Positions 7,791 through 16,462 of a stretch of DNA of 34,367 bases are shown piece by piece. Source of the stretch: an uncultured Campylobacter sp. (GTDB taxonomy: Bacteria > Campylobacterota > Campylobacteria > Campylobacterales > Campylobacteraceae); assembly GCA_937990735.1 (NCBI GenBank), contig CALKQT010000033.1:1-34367 (forward strand), written 5' to 3'. The notes below the pieces were generated by a model. It was not told the origin of the DNA and did not search any database. It worked only from the letters and a program-made list of their open reading frames with translations. The position numbers and the translations under genes were made by a program. Positions within the stretch are counted from its first letter, which is position 1. Each line of letters opens with the position of its first letter.

Positions 7791-8579
7791 ATGGACGCAA
7801 AATTTGCTTTGGAATTCCTACTTGGTAAGGAAACATCACTTCTAGCCAAGCACATTAAGCTGCTTAAGGCCGTAGATGAGACTAAAAGTATTACAAAGGC
7901 CGCAGAGATCGTAGGAGTGTCGTATAAAAACGGCTGGGACGCACTAAATTTAATCAACAACGCGAGCAAAAAGCCCCTCATCGTCCGCACTCAAGGTACT
8001 AAGAAAAATAGCGGCTCGGAGCTCACTCCATACGCTCACAAGCTGATTCGCGCCTATGATGCTATCAGCCACGCAGGCGAGACGTTTTTGAGTGAAATTT
8101 TAAAGCTTGACGAGATCACCGAAGAGAGCCTTTTAAGCTTAGAGAAGATCGGTATGAAGCTTTCTGCACGCAATCAGCTAAGCGTTGAGATTACGGATGT
8201 TCAAACAGGCGCTGTAAATTCTCAAATCATGGCTAAACTCGCAGGCGGCGAAATTTTATGCGCGACGGTAACCGTAGAGAGCGAAAAGAATTTAGGGCTA
8301 AAGGCTGGCAAGGATGTGCTGTTTTTATTCAAAGCTCCAAGCGTCATCATTGCCAAAGGAAGCTCGGAGAAGCTAAAACTTAGCACGACGAATAAAATCA
8401 AGGGCGCGATTAACGAGGTCAAAATCGGCGCGGTAAACGCAGAGATCTGTCTAGGCACAAGCTCGCACCAAAATATCACCGCGATCATCACGCGAGAATC
8501 TGCCACCGCGATGGCTCTAGGAGTAGGAGATGAAGTAACGGCGATCATCGAGCCTAGCGAGATCATTATTGGCGCGTAA
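7791..8579 (+). CDS. modE: molybdate-responsive regulator ModE
   Basis: DNA-binding regulator that senses molybdate or tungstate and represses molybdate uptake genes. The N-terminal winged helix of the LysR/ModE type covers about residues 15-85 (L-K-A-V-D-E-T-K-S-I-T-K-A-A is the HTH). The C-terminal half has two TOBE (Mop) ligand-binding repeats, beginning S-A-R-N-Q-L-S-V-E and N-K-I-K-G-A-I-N-E-V-K-I-G-A-V. This is the classic HTH plus di-Mop layout at normal length. AAGG at 7781-7784 is well spaced from the ATG at 7791 and abuts the in-frame ATG at 7785, so I chose 7791. The gene is divergent from mlaA and lies 100 bp upstream of modA, its likely target. Confidence 0.93.
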   Translation: MDAKFALEFLLGKETSLLAKHIKLLKAVDETKSITKAAEIVGVSYKNGWDALNLINNASKKPLIVRTQGTKKNSGSELTPYAHKLIRAYDAISHAGETFLSEILKLDEITEESLLSLEKIGMKLSARNQLSVEITDVQTGAVNSQIMAKLAGGEILCATVTVESEKNLGLKAGKDVLFLFKAPSVIIAKGSSEKLKLSTTNKIKGAINEVKIGAVNAEICLGTSSHQNITAIITRESATAMALGVGDEVTAIIEPSEIIIGA

Positions 8580-8600
8580 TAGGGTGAAATTGGGTGCTCA

Positions 8601-8636
8601 AAATTTTAAAATTTAAGGCGTAAATTTAAAATTTTA
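8601..8636 (+). repeat. A/T inverted repeat in the modA promoter region
   Basis: Two A/T-rich arms around the GC-containing spacer AAGGCGT at about 8615-8621 form an imperfect inverted repeat directly upstream of the modA -10 box. It could be an operator, and ModE is the obvious candidate, but it consists largely of the AAATTT words that are common everywhere here. Confidence 0.35.
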
Positions 8637-8638
8637 GA

Positions 8639-8644
8639 TACAAT
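8639..8644 (+). promoter_or_regulatory. modA promoter, -10 box
   Basis: TACAAT 37 bp upstream of the modA ATG. A short hairpin (TCGG, six-base loop, CCGA) lies in the presumed 5' leader. I see no riboswitch. Confidence 0.5.
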
Positions 8645-8680
8645 TCAATTCTCGGTGAGAGCCGAAATGAAAGGCATAAA

Positions 8681-9442
8681 ATGAAGTTAAAAGCAGTGCT
8701 TTTAGGAATTTTAACCGCAGGTGCGCTTAGCGCAGGCGAGGTCAGCGTAGCAGCCGCTGCGAACACGATGTATGCGTTTGACGAGATCAAGGCAGAATTT
8801 GCCAAGCTGCATCCGCAAACCACGCTAAACGTGAGCTTGGGTGCCAGCGGTGCGCTTAGCACGCAGATCAAAAACGGCGCGCCGTTTGATATTTTTATGG
8901 CGGCGGATATGAAATTTGCAGACGATCTGCATAAAGAGGGCTTTGCGATAACACCTGCCAAAACCTACGCAAAGGGCAAGGTCGCGATGTTTAGCGTGCG
9001 CGGCGTAGATCTTAGCAAGGGGCTTGAAGCTTTAAAAGACCCTAGCGTCAAAACGATTTCGATAGCAAATCCAAAGACCGCTCCTTACGGCACCGCAAGC
9101 GTACAGGCCTTCCAAAAAGCAGGGGTTTACGATGAGATCAAAGGCAAAATCGTAGAAGCAAAATCGATCGGCGAGGCTCTTTCGCAAGCGCTTAAAGCTT
9201 CCGACGTTGGCTTTATCGCAGCTAGCGCGATGTATGCGCCTAAGATGGCAAAGGACGGCTGCAACGGCAAGCCTTGCAAGCAGGGCGAAAATTTCGTCTT
9301 GGTCGACACCAGCCTCTACGAGCCGATAGCCCAGGGCATGGTCGTGCTAAACCGCGCCAAAGACAATGCCGAAGCCAAGGCGTTTTATGATTTTATCCTA
9401 AGCGATAAGGGCAGGGCGATCTTTGCTAAATACGGATACTAG
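8681..9442 (+). CDS. modA: molybdate ABC transporter, periplasmic binding protein
   Basis: Captures molybdate (or tungstate) in the periplasm and delivers it to ModBC. It starts with a signal peptide cleaved after about L-S-A-G, then the family's A-A-A-N-T-M-Y-A-F-D-E segment (residues about 24-34) and the G-A-S-G-A-L-S-T-Q-I motif, whose serines bind the oxyanion. The N-P-K-T-A-P-Y-G motif near residue 128 is another signature. The C-terminal F-Y-D-F-I-L-S-D-K-G-R-A-I-F-A-K-Y-G-Y ending is typical. Length (253 aa) is normal. It lies 5 bp before the TOBE gene and belongs to a mod operon probably controlled by ModE. Confidence 0.96.
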   Translation: MKLKAVLLGILTAGALSAGEVSVAAAANTMYAFDEIKAEFAKLHPQTTLNVSLGASGALSTQIKNGAPFDIFMAADMKFADDLHKEGFAITPAKTYAKGKVAMFSVRGVDLSKGLEALKDPSVKTISIANPKTAPYGTASVQAFQKAGVYDEIKGKIVEAKSIGEALSQALKASDVGFIAASAMYAPKMAKDGCNGKPCKQGENFVLVDTSLYEPIAQGMVVLNRAKDNAEAKAFYDFILSDKGRAIFAKYGY

Positions 9443-9447
9443 TTTTA

Positions 9448-9840
9448 ATGATTAGAGCGAGAATCAACGAAATTTTACAAAAAGACGGCATCCATTCTGT
9501 AGGATTTATCGCAGGCGGCATCAAGCTACGTGGTGTATTTCTGCAGCTAAGTAGCGAGCTTAAGGCGGGCAGCGAAGTTTACGTGGGCTTTAAAAGCACC
9601 GATGTGCTTTTATCTCGCGAAGCTCTAAGCGGTGTATCTAGCGAAAACGAAATTCACGGCAAGATTACGAGCTTAAGCTTGGGTGAAATTCTATGCACGC
9701 TCAGGTTTGAAGGCAAGATAAGCTTTGATGTGCTCATTAGCGCGCATTCTGCGCAGGAGCTTGCTTTACGCGAGGGCGACGAGGTTTTCGCATACATTAG
9801 CGCCACTGCGATATATATAGAAAAATATGATAACGATTGA
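9448..9840 (+). CDS. TOBE (Mop)-domain molybdate-binding protein
   Basis: Small protein of about 130 aa with a Mop-type fold in its C-terminal half: N-E-I-H-G-K-I-T-S-L-S-L-G-E-I-L-C-T-L begins the TOBE repeat and E-G-D-E-V-F-A-Y-I-S-A-T closes it. The N-terminal half (residues 1-60) looks like a second, more divergent copy of the same fold. TOBE repeats bind molybdate or tungstate, so cytoplasmic storage or sensing is likely. I recall a similar gene (Cj0302c) between modA and modB in C. jejuni. It begins 5 bp after modA and its last 14 bp overlap modC, so it is certainly in the operon. Precise role unproven. Confidence 0.85.
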   Translation: MIRARINEILQKDGIHSVGFIAGGIKLRGVFLQLSSELKAGSEVYVGFKSTDVLLSREALSGVSSENEIHGKITSLSLGEILCTLRFEGKISFDVLISAHSAQELALREGDEVFAYISATAIYIEKYDND

Positions 9841-10675
9841 TTGTAAGAAAAAAATCAGCGATGATTTCTCGATTGATGCTCGCTTAGAGATTAACAAAGG
9901 CTCGTTTGTGTGCCTATATGGGCGCAGCGGCAGCGGTAAGACTACACTGCTGCGCATTTTAGCGGGATTTTTGCGCGCAGATAGTGGTAGCATAAAAGAC
10001 GGCGATCGCGTGCTACAAGAAGGCAATGAATTCTTAAGTGCGGGCAAGCGCAGGATCGGCTTTCTGTTTCAAGACTACGCACTTTTTGAGAATATGAGTG
10101 TGACAGGCAATCTACTTTTTGCCAGAAACGATCCGCAAAAAGCTGCGATGCTGCTTGAAATTTTAGAGCTTAGCGAGTTTGCAAAATCTGGTGTAGAGGG
10201 TCTTAGCGGCGGACAGAAGCAGCGCGTAGCACTTGCTCGCGCACTGATGCAAGAGCCTGAAATTTTGCTACTTGACGAGCCGCTTTCGGCGCTTGATTTT
10301 ACGATGCGTGAAAAAATCCAAGAATATCTGCTAAAAATCCACGAGCAGTTTCATCAGACCGTGATTTTGGTAAGCCACGACGTAAGCGAGATTTATAGAC
10401 TTTGCAAGCGAGTTTATGAGATGAAGGACGGCAGGATCGTCCGCACCGGTACGCCGGAGGAAATTTTCCTTAAAACTAGCGGCTCGCAGAAGTTTTCTTT
10501 CGCGGGCAAGATTGTCGATTTGCAAGCTCGCGACGGGGTCAAAGTGGCTGTCGTAGCGATCGGAAGCCAGCTGTGCGAAGTGGTGCTAAGCAATGCAGAA
10601 GCCGATGGCTTGCAAGTAGGCGATGAGGTCAAAGCGGGTGCCAAAGCCTTTAATATCACTCTGCGTAAAATTTAA
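9827..10675 (+). CDS. modC: molybdate ABC transporter, ATP-binding protein
   Basis: ATPase that powers molybdate import through ModB. Walker A GRSGSGKT is at residues 32-39, the signature L-S-G-G-Q at about 126-130, Walker B L-L-L-D-E-P at about 148-153, and the switch histidine in V-S-H-D. The last 65 residues (from about G-K-I-V-D-L-Q-A-R-D-G) form a single TOBE domain, as usual for ModC. It overlaps the preceding TOBE gene by 14 bp and lacks a strong ribosome site of its own, so translation is probably coupled. A long gap rather than modB follows, which is unusual. Confidence 0.94.
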   Translation: MITIDCKKKISDDFSIDARLEINKGSFVCLYGRSGSGKTTLLRILAGFLRADSGSIKDGDRVLQEGNEFLSAGKRRIGFLFQDYALFENMSVTGNLLFARNDPQKAAMLLEILELSEFAKSGVEGLSGGQKQRVALARALMQEPEILLLDEPLSALDFTMREKIQEYLLKIHEQFHQTVILVSHDVSEIYRLCKRVYEMKDGRIVRTGTPEEIFLKTSGSQKFSFAGKIVDLQARDGVKVAVVAIGSQLCEVVLSNAEADGLQVGDEVKAGAKAFNITLRKI

Positions 10676-11653
10676 ACTTGTAGGCAAGCTTTGGCGCGCC
10701 TGGGTGAGAAACTTTAACTAGATTAGAGATTTAAATACAGGCTTTTATGGAATTTAGACGAGGGATTTTGCGAAATTTTAGCTAGATTTGCCCGCAAAAT
10801 ACGGTGAGATTTTAAAATTTCATTCGTATCGCGCTTAGATTTTCATGAAACACAAAATTTAAACGTAGGCTAGAGTAAAATTGCAATGCAAGACTAGATA
10901 GCGTGGGGAAATTAAGCTTAAATTTTAGATTTTGCGCAGACAGGCGCCGTTAAATTCCTTCTTTGAATTTATTAATTGGCGTGGTGGGTTTATTTTTAAA
11001 TTTGGCGGCTTTTAGCTTACTTTTTCGGCAGGAGTTGCGTGAATTCTATCATGCGATCTTGGTAAAAAATTTAATGTGAAGCTTCGTAAAAACTTAAAAG
11101 TTTAGATTTGGAATTTTGCCTAGATTTTGTGGCTTTGAAATTTTAAAAGCTTTAACGGCTCGAAGCTTGCGCGTTAAACTCGCTTAATGAGCTATGACAG
11201 GTTTTCATTAACCCGGTTTTTTAGATTTATGCGAAATTTTAATTTCGTCTTGTCGGGCTCAATGAAATTTCGCTAGGTCGTTCGGAGGGCGTCGTTTAGC
11301 TATATTTTTCGTGAAATTTGCGCTCAGATGAATCCTGTCCGCTCAAGTTTTAAAGCTAAGCTAAGCTTTTTGAAATTTAGCTCAGCAAAATTCGTGGTCT
11401 TAAAAATTTGCCAGCTTGGTAGAGAGCTTAAAGATTCGGCAGGATTTGCACGCTTGAAGGAATTTATTAGCCAAGCAATTTTATAAAATTCCGCTCGTTT
11501 TAGCTTGCGCGAATTTTTTAAAATTTCATTTTGCAAAGCCTTATGGCTATGAGGTTTGCGTAAATTCTATCTAGCTTTGCCTCTAAATTTTAAAGTAGGG
11601 CTAGGCTTTTAAGATTTTATAGTTTGGGCCCAGCGGCTCGGCTCGGAGGATAA
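10676..11653. other. 978-bp spacer between modC and modB, no gene recognised
   Basis: No open frame here has a plausible protein, start site or codon pattern. I count about 24 RAATTY hexamers by hand (about 25 per kb). A weak -10-like TATAGT at 11618-11623 and a good ribosome site (GGAGGA) just before modB suggest modB may have its own promoter. The spacer could be the remains of a deleted or relocated gene, but I found no residual coding signal. Confidence 0.7.
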
Positions 11654-12343
11654 ATGTTTGAAATTCTAAAGGGGCTCGATTACACGCCGTTTCTCGTTTC
11701 ATTAAAGCTTGCCAGCTTGACGACGCTCGCGTTGTTTATCATCTGCGTGCCGCTCGCGTTTTTTATGGCGAGAAAAAATTTCCGCGGCAAAAGCGTGATC
11801 GAATCGATCATCTCGCTCCCGCTGGTACTGCCGCCCTCGGTGTTAGGGTTTTACCTGCTCGTTTTTCTATCGCCCTATTCGGTGCTGGGCGAGTTTTTTG
11901 ACAAACACTTTGGGCTTCGGCTCGTATTTAATTTCAGCGGGCTAGTGATCGCGAGCTGTATCTACTCGCTGCCGTTTATGTTTTCGCCGCTGGTTTCGGG
12001 CTTTCGCTCGCTTCCGCGCTCGCTTTTTTGGGCGTGCGATTCGCTCGGCAAGGGCTATTTTTCTAAGCTGTTTCGCGTCGCGTTGCCAGCAATTCGCCAC
12101 TCCTTGCTTAGCGCCTTGGTGATCTGCTTTGCGCACACGATGGGCGAGTTCGGCGTCGTGCTGATGATCGGCGGCAGCGTGAGCGAGCAGACCAAGGTCG
12201 CTTCCATCGCGATATACGAAGCGACCGAAACGCTCGATTTTGCGCAGGCTCACGCGTATTCGGCGCTGGTGCTGCTCTTTAGCTTCGCCGTGCTTTTGAT
12301 TATGCATTTTTTGGGCGCAAAAGGCGCAAAAACACAAGCTTAA
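11654..12343 (+). CDS. modB: molybdate ABC transporter, permease
   Basis: Inner-membrane channel of the molybdate importer; it docks ModA outside and ModC inside. It has five to six hydrophobic segments (about residues 14-38, 52-75, 90-115, 148-170 and 200-222). The coupling-helix (EAA) region is visible in A-C-D-S-L-G-K-G-Y-F-S-K-L-F-R-V-A-L-P, followed by the family's F-A-H-T-M-G-E-F-G-V-V-L-M-I-G-G. Length (229 aa) is normal. The ATG at 11654 is preceded by GGAGGA at good spacing. It lies downstream of modC and 978 bp away, whereas I recall modB before modC in C. jejuni. It appears intact. Confidence 0.94.
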   Translation: MFEILKGLDYTPFLVSLKLASLTTLALFIICVPLAFFMARKNFRGKSVIESIISLPLVLPPSVLGFYLLVFLSPYSVLGEFFDKHFGLRLVFNFSGLVIASCIYSLPFMFSPLVSGFRSLPRSLFWACDSLGKGYFSKLFRVALPAIRHSLLSALVICFAHTMGEFGVVLMIGGSVSEQTKVASIAIYEATETLDFAQAHAYSALVLLFSFAVLLIMHFLGAKGAKTQA

Positions 12344-12394
12344 ATCGGCTTTAAAACGAAATTTGCTAAAATCCCGCAAAATTTGGAATTTGGC

Positions 12395-15300
12395 ATGAAA
12401 AACAAAAAAGACTTCGTTACCGAAAGATTTAACGCTGCCTTGATTCTAGGCGCTGCGCTGCTTACGCTTGTAGTAGTTTGCGAGATTAGCTTTTTGCGCA
12501 CCAGGATCGCTACGCAGCTTGATTTGCGGACGCGCACGGCGATTACTTTACTTAAAAATACCGACGAGTCGCTTTTTAGCGAGCTTGAAATTCTAAAAGA
12601 AACTATCCTTTCTTTAGACGCAAGGCATGAGGCTGCGCAAAGCAAGCTTTATGCGGATTTGATCCGTAATGTCGTAAAATCTTCTCATAGATTTGACGCT
12701 ATCTTTTATCTGCGTGCCCGCGGCGCGGAGCAGGAGAGCTTAGCATATTTTTCATCGGATGCGCGCATTTCGGATCTTGGCGAGATACGGCTTGCGGATA
12801 TCACAAGCGAGCTAAAAAAGGATGAATGGGTATCGCGCTATATGATGATGGATGGGGCGTGGCGATATTTTTTAATCAAGCGCGTAAACGCTGATTCATA
12901 TCTGCTAGGCTTTGCCAACACCGCTAGGCCGATTGCCAGACTCTCTTCGCTGGGAGATATTTTGGTCTTTAATGCCGAAGGCAAATTTTTTAACGCTCCT
13001 GGCAGCGCAACCGATATATTAGGGCAGGATTTTGATTTTTCGCGCCTAGGCGAAGTGGTAAGCTTTGAAGACGAATCTGGACTAAGCTTTGCATATCTTG
13101 CGAAATTTGGGGATAATTTCGTAATGGCTCGCGAACGAGCCGGCTATTTTTTGGGCGCGGACGATTTTATCGTCGTAGCGCTAGCAGCAGCGATTTTAGC
13201 TTATTTAATCCTTCTAATTTCAAATTTTACGTTTTTAAAAAAGCGCGTTTTTATTCCGCTTGCGGCAGTTCAAAACGCTCTGCGCCAAGGGGATTATCAC
13301 TCCAAAATTCGCGATATAGAAGCGCTAAATCCGCTAAGCTCCGTCTTAGAAATTTCTAAATCCATAGACGAGGTCTTGAAGTCTAATCTGCGCCACGGCG
13401 ATTTTAGCCTCAGCTTTAAAGATGCGCTAAAATATAGCTCCCTTTCGGTACTTAGCATCGATAACGTAGCAGGCACGATCGAAAGCGCTAGCAACGGCGC
13501 ACGCGAGCTTTATGGCGATGACGTCGTAGGACGGAATATCTTCGCGCTGCAAGCAGGCTCGTTTTACGATCACGCCTATCAAACCCAGCGCGCAAACTAT
13601 GTCAAAGAAAACTATGTCGTAACCCGCCAAGAGACCAAAAATGGCGTCAAAGACCTTTATGTTAAAAAATCTTATATCCGCGACGGAAGTAAAATTTCAA
13701 CCCTTTTTGTGGTACTGGATGCGTCAAAATATCGCAGATTTTACGATGAAACTAAGCAAAAATATGAGTATTTAAATCACGCGCCTATCGTTACACTCGT
13801 GTTTGACTACACTTCGGGCAAGATCGTAGATGCTAGCAAAAATATAAAAGAGCTTTGGGGTTACGAAGCGGCGCAGTTTTTAAGCGGCGAGATAAGGCTA
13901 TGGGATTTGCTGGATGAAAAGGATGCGAATGAGGCTAAAAATGAAATTTTAAACCGCTTAGCCGATATGCCCGCAGAAGAGCTAAGCTTTTCTCAAAGCT
14001 ATAAAATTCGTCACAATGACAATATCCGCTATAGCTACGAAGTGAGCATCTATGTCAAAAAGTCCGCCGCCAGGGCTGCGTTTTATTTTCAAAATATTGA
14101 TGACGATGTTAAGGCAATCCGCGGCTTGCAGGAGGATTTGGACTTTTATCGCACCGTAATCGAGACTAGGAATTTTTGCACCTGCTTAATCGATCTTGAC
14201 GCGCAGACGCTATCGTTTGATAAAAATTACTTTAAAATTTTAAAGTATCGCGGCAAAAGGCTAAACACTGCGATGAGCTTCGGGGAGTTCAGTTATGAAA
14301 TTTACTTCGCGGATTTAGAGAATTTCAATAAAATGATCCGCGAATGCACCGCCGGGCTTAGGAGCGATTTTAGCTGCGAATTCCGTCTGCGAAATGCCGC
14401 TAATGCCTATACTTGGATCAGTATGCAAGGCTACGTCACCGAAAAGCACGGCTCTCGCTCTCGCCTTGTAAAAACTACGCTCGAAGATATCAGCTCGCGC
14501 AAGCAGACGGAGCTGGAGTTAAATTTAAACGCCAACGTCTTTTCGCGCTCGCTAGAGGCGATCTTAATCACAGATGAGAGCGGTCGCGTACTGCGCGCTA
14601 ATAACGCCTTTTATGAAATCACCGGCTATAGCGAAAGCCAAACCATCGGCAAAATTCCAAATTTCTTCGCTCCTACGGAGGGCGGAGCAGACGTGATGGA
14701 GAGGATTAGAAAAAATCTCGTCGGCAAACAGACCTCTTACAAAGATGAAATTTACGGACTAAAAAGAGGCGGCGGCACCTTTCCTGCGCTATTTACGGCA
14801 ATTGCGATAAAGGATGATTTTTCGCTTACCTCAAATTTCATTTTGATGTTTACCGAAATTTCGCAGATCAAGCAAAAAGAGAGCGAGCTAGCTAAGATCG
14901 CCCATCACGACGCGCTTACCGGGCTTCCAAATAGAGTGTATTTTATGAAGGCTGCGCAGAGATTTACAGCAAACTCGGGCGAAAATTCCAAGCTTATGGC
15001 GGTGCTTTTCATCGATTTTGACGGCTTTAAGGCGATCAATGACACCTACGGGCACGAGGTCGGCGATATGTTTTTGCAAGCGATCTCAAAAGCGATGAGC
15101 GGGCTACTGCGTAAAGGCGATATTTTAGCGCGCTTAGGCGGCGATGAGTTTGGCGCCATCATCGGCGATCTGCAAAGCAAGGATGCCGCGCATGTGCTAT
15201 TAGACCGTCTGCTTGGAATTTCAAAGATGAAATTTAATCTTAAAGGCAACGAAATTAGCGCAAGCATCAGCGTTGGCGCAGCGTTTTACGACGGCAGCGA

Positions 15301-16462
15301 AAAGATCGATTTTTCAGGACTTTTATCGCGCGCGGATAGGGCGATGTATCGCGCTAAAACGAGCGGCAAAAACCGCTACTGCATCTTTGAGCGCGCCGAA
15401 GCAGACGAACCTAGCGAGGAAGGGATTGCTGCGGCGATCGAAGAGGGGGAGTTTTTCGTGCTCTATCAGCCGATCATTAGCGGCGCGCAGATTTACGGAT
15501 ATGAGCTGCTTTTACGCTGGGATCGCGGAAAGCGCGGAATTCTTGCCCCGCAGGATTTTTCGCAGATATTAAGCGAGCCGCGATTTGAGTTGCCAATCTC
15601 AAAATTTGCGTTTTCAAAGATGATGGAATTTAACGCTCAAACGGGCGCAAACTGCTCCATAAATGTGAGTCTAGCCGTGCTTACAAACGACGAATTTTAC
15701 GATTTCGTAGCTCATAGCTTGCGAGACAGGGCTAATGCAAAAGGCGAGTTGATGTTTGAGATAACCGATTTTAGCGAGCAAAATTTTAAGGAATTCGCCC
15801 CTGCGCGTGGGCGTTATGCAGATCTTGGGGTTAAATTTGCCCTTAATAGTGCAAATAAAAGCAATATTCCATTCTTGAATGCCCAGCCTTTCGATATCGT
15901 TAAAATCGACCGCGAGCTCTGCCTTGACATAGGCAAGAAAAAAAATGCTATCCGAACGATGGTGGAGATCACAGGCAAGCTAAAGCGGGAGTTTGGATTT
16001 GCTCTCGGTGCTCAAGGGGTCGAAAACGCGCTATCGCTGCGGCTTTTAAATAATCTAAAATTTAACTATCTGCAGGGAAATTTTATCGCAAAAGCGCTGG
16101 ATCGCAGGGAGATAGACGCTTTCATCGCGCGCTTTAAAGATACGCCCAAGCTCGCAGCCATCGACAAAGATGAGTTTATCAGCTTTTTAAACGCGCTTGA
16201 TTACAAAGAGCTTGCTTTAAGCTTCGTTTCGCGCGCCGATGCGGGCGATCTGAGCCCCGGAGAGTTTGAAGGCTTTAGAGCGAAATTCGGCGAAATTTTA
16301 AATAAAACTCAAAGCGCGGGCAGCGAAAAATTTGCGCTAACTACAGAAATACGTAAGCAAATTTTAGATATTCTTTCGCTTGATTATCGCGTTTTAGCAA
16401 GCTTTATTCAGAGCTTTAAAACGCGGCTAAATCAGTTCATAAGCGATTTGGAGGCAGCATGA
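12395..16462 (+). CDS. multi-PAS GGDEF protein with degenerate EAL domain
   Basis: Membrane-bound cyclic-di-GMP protein of about 1355 aa. Order: TM1 near residues 13-36, a periplasmic sensor to about 255, TM2 near 258-282, three or four PAS-like domains (about 340-840), GGDEF (about 855-1015), EAL-like (about 1025-1260) and a helical tail. GGDEF is intact, residues 915-919, with an R-K-G-D inhibitory site at 906-909, so diguanylate cyclase activity is likely. The EAL part keeps E1037 (E-L-L) and Q-G-N-F, but D-D-F-G is replaced by A-L-N-S near 1149-1152 and the E of E-G-V-E by Q1207, so it is probably not a phosphodiesterase. I prefer the ATG at 12395 to the in-frame TTG at 12383; no strong ribosome site supports either. 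The stop overlaps hisZ (ATGA). Confidence 0.88.
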   Translation: MKNKKDFVTERFNAALILGAALLTLVVVCEISFLRTRIATQLDLRTRTAITLLKNTDESLFSELEILKETILSLDARHEAAQSKLYADLIRNVVKSSHRFDAIFYLRARGAEQESLAYFSSDARISDLGEIRLADITSELKKDEWVSRYMMMDGAWRYFLIKRVNADSYLLGFANTARPIARLSSLGDILVFNAEGKFFNAPGSATDILGQDFDFSRLGEVVSFEDESGLSFAYLAKFGDNFVMARERAGYFLGADDFIVVALAAAILAYLILLISNFTFLKKRVFIPLAAVQNALRQGDYHSKIRDIEALNPLSSVLEISKSIDEVLKSNLRHGDFSLSFKDALKYSSLSVLSIDNVAGTIESASNGARELYGDDVVGRNIFALQAGSFYDHAYQTQRANYVKENYVVTRQETKNGVKDLYVKKSYIRDGSKISTLFVVLDASKYRRFYDETKQKYEYLNHAPIVTLVFDYTSGKIVDASKNIKELWGYEAAQFLSGEIRLWDLLDEKDANEAKNEILNRLADMPAEELSFSQSYKIRHNDNIRYSYEVSIYVKKSAARAAFYFQNIDDDVKAIRGLQEDLDFYRTVIETRNFCTCLIDLDAQTLSFDKNYFKILKYRGKRLNTAMSFGEFSYEIYFADLENFNKMIRECTAGLRSDFSCEFRLRNAANAYTWISMQGYVTEKHGSRSRLVKTTLEDISSRKQTELELNLNANVFSRSLEAILITDESGRVLRANNAFYEITGYSESQTIGKIPNFFAPTEGGADVMERIRKNLVGKQTSYKDEIYGLKRGGGTFPALFTAIAIKDDFSLTSNFILMFTEISQIKQKESELAKIAHHDALTGLPNRVYFMKAAQRFTANSGENSKLMAVLFIDFDGFKAINDTYGHEVGDMFLQAISKAMSGLLRKGDILARLGGDEFGAIIGDLQSKDAAHVLLDRLLGISKMKFNLKGNEISASISVGAAFYDGSEKIDFSGLLSRADRAMYRAKTSGKNRYCIFERAEADEPSEEGIAAAIEEGEFFVLYQPIISGAQIYGYELLLRWDRGKRGILAPQDFSQILSEPRFELPISKFAFSKMMEFNAQTGANCSINVSLAVLTNDEFYDFVAHSLRDRANAKGELMFEITDFSEQNFKEFAPARGRYADLGVKFALNSANKSNIPFLNAQPFDIVKIDRELCLDIGKKKNAIRTMVEITGKLKREFGFALGAQGVENALSLRLLNNLKFNYLQGNFIAKALDRREIDAFIARFKDTPKLAAIDKDEFISFLNALDYKELALSFVSRADAGDLSPGEFEGFRAKFGEILNKTQSAGSEKFALTTEIRKQILDILSLDYRVLASFIQSFKTRLNQFISDLEAA

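Noticed and set aside
11324..11536. 70-codon minus-strand frame in the modC-modB spacer
   Set aside because: No start signal; the peptide is the translation of AAATTT-rich non-coding sequence and resembles no family.
10676..11653. Insertion sequence or integron in the mod spacer
   Set aside because: No transposase fragment, no terminal inverted repeats and no target duplication were visible.
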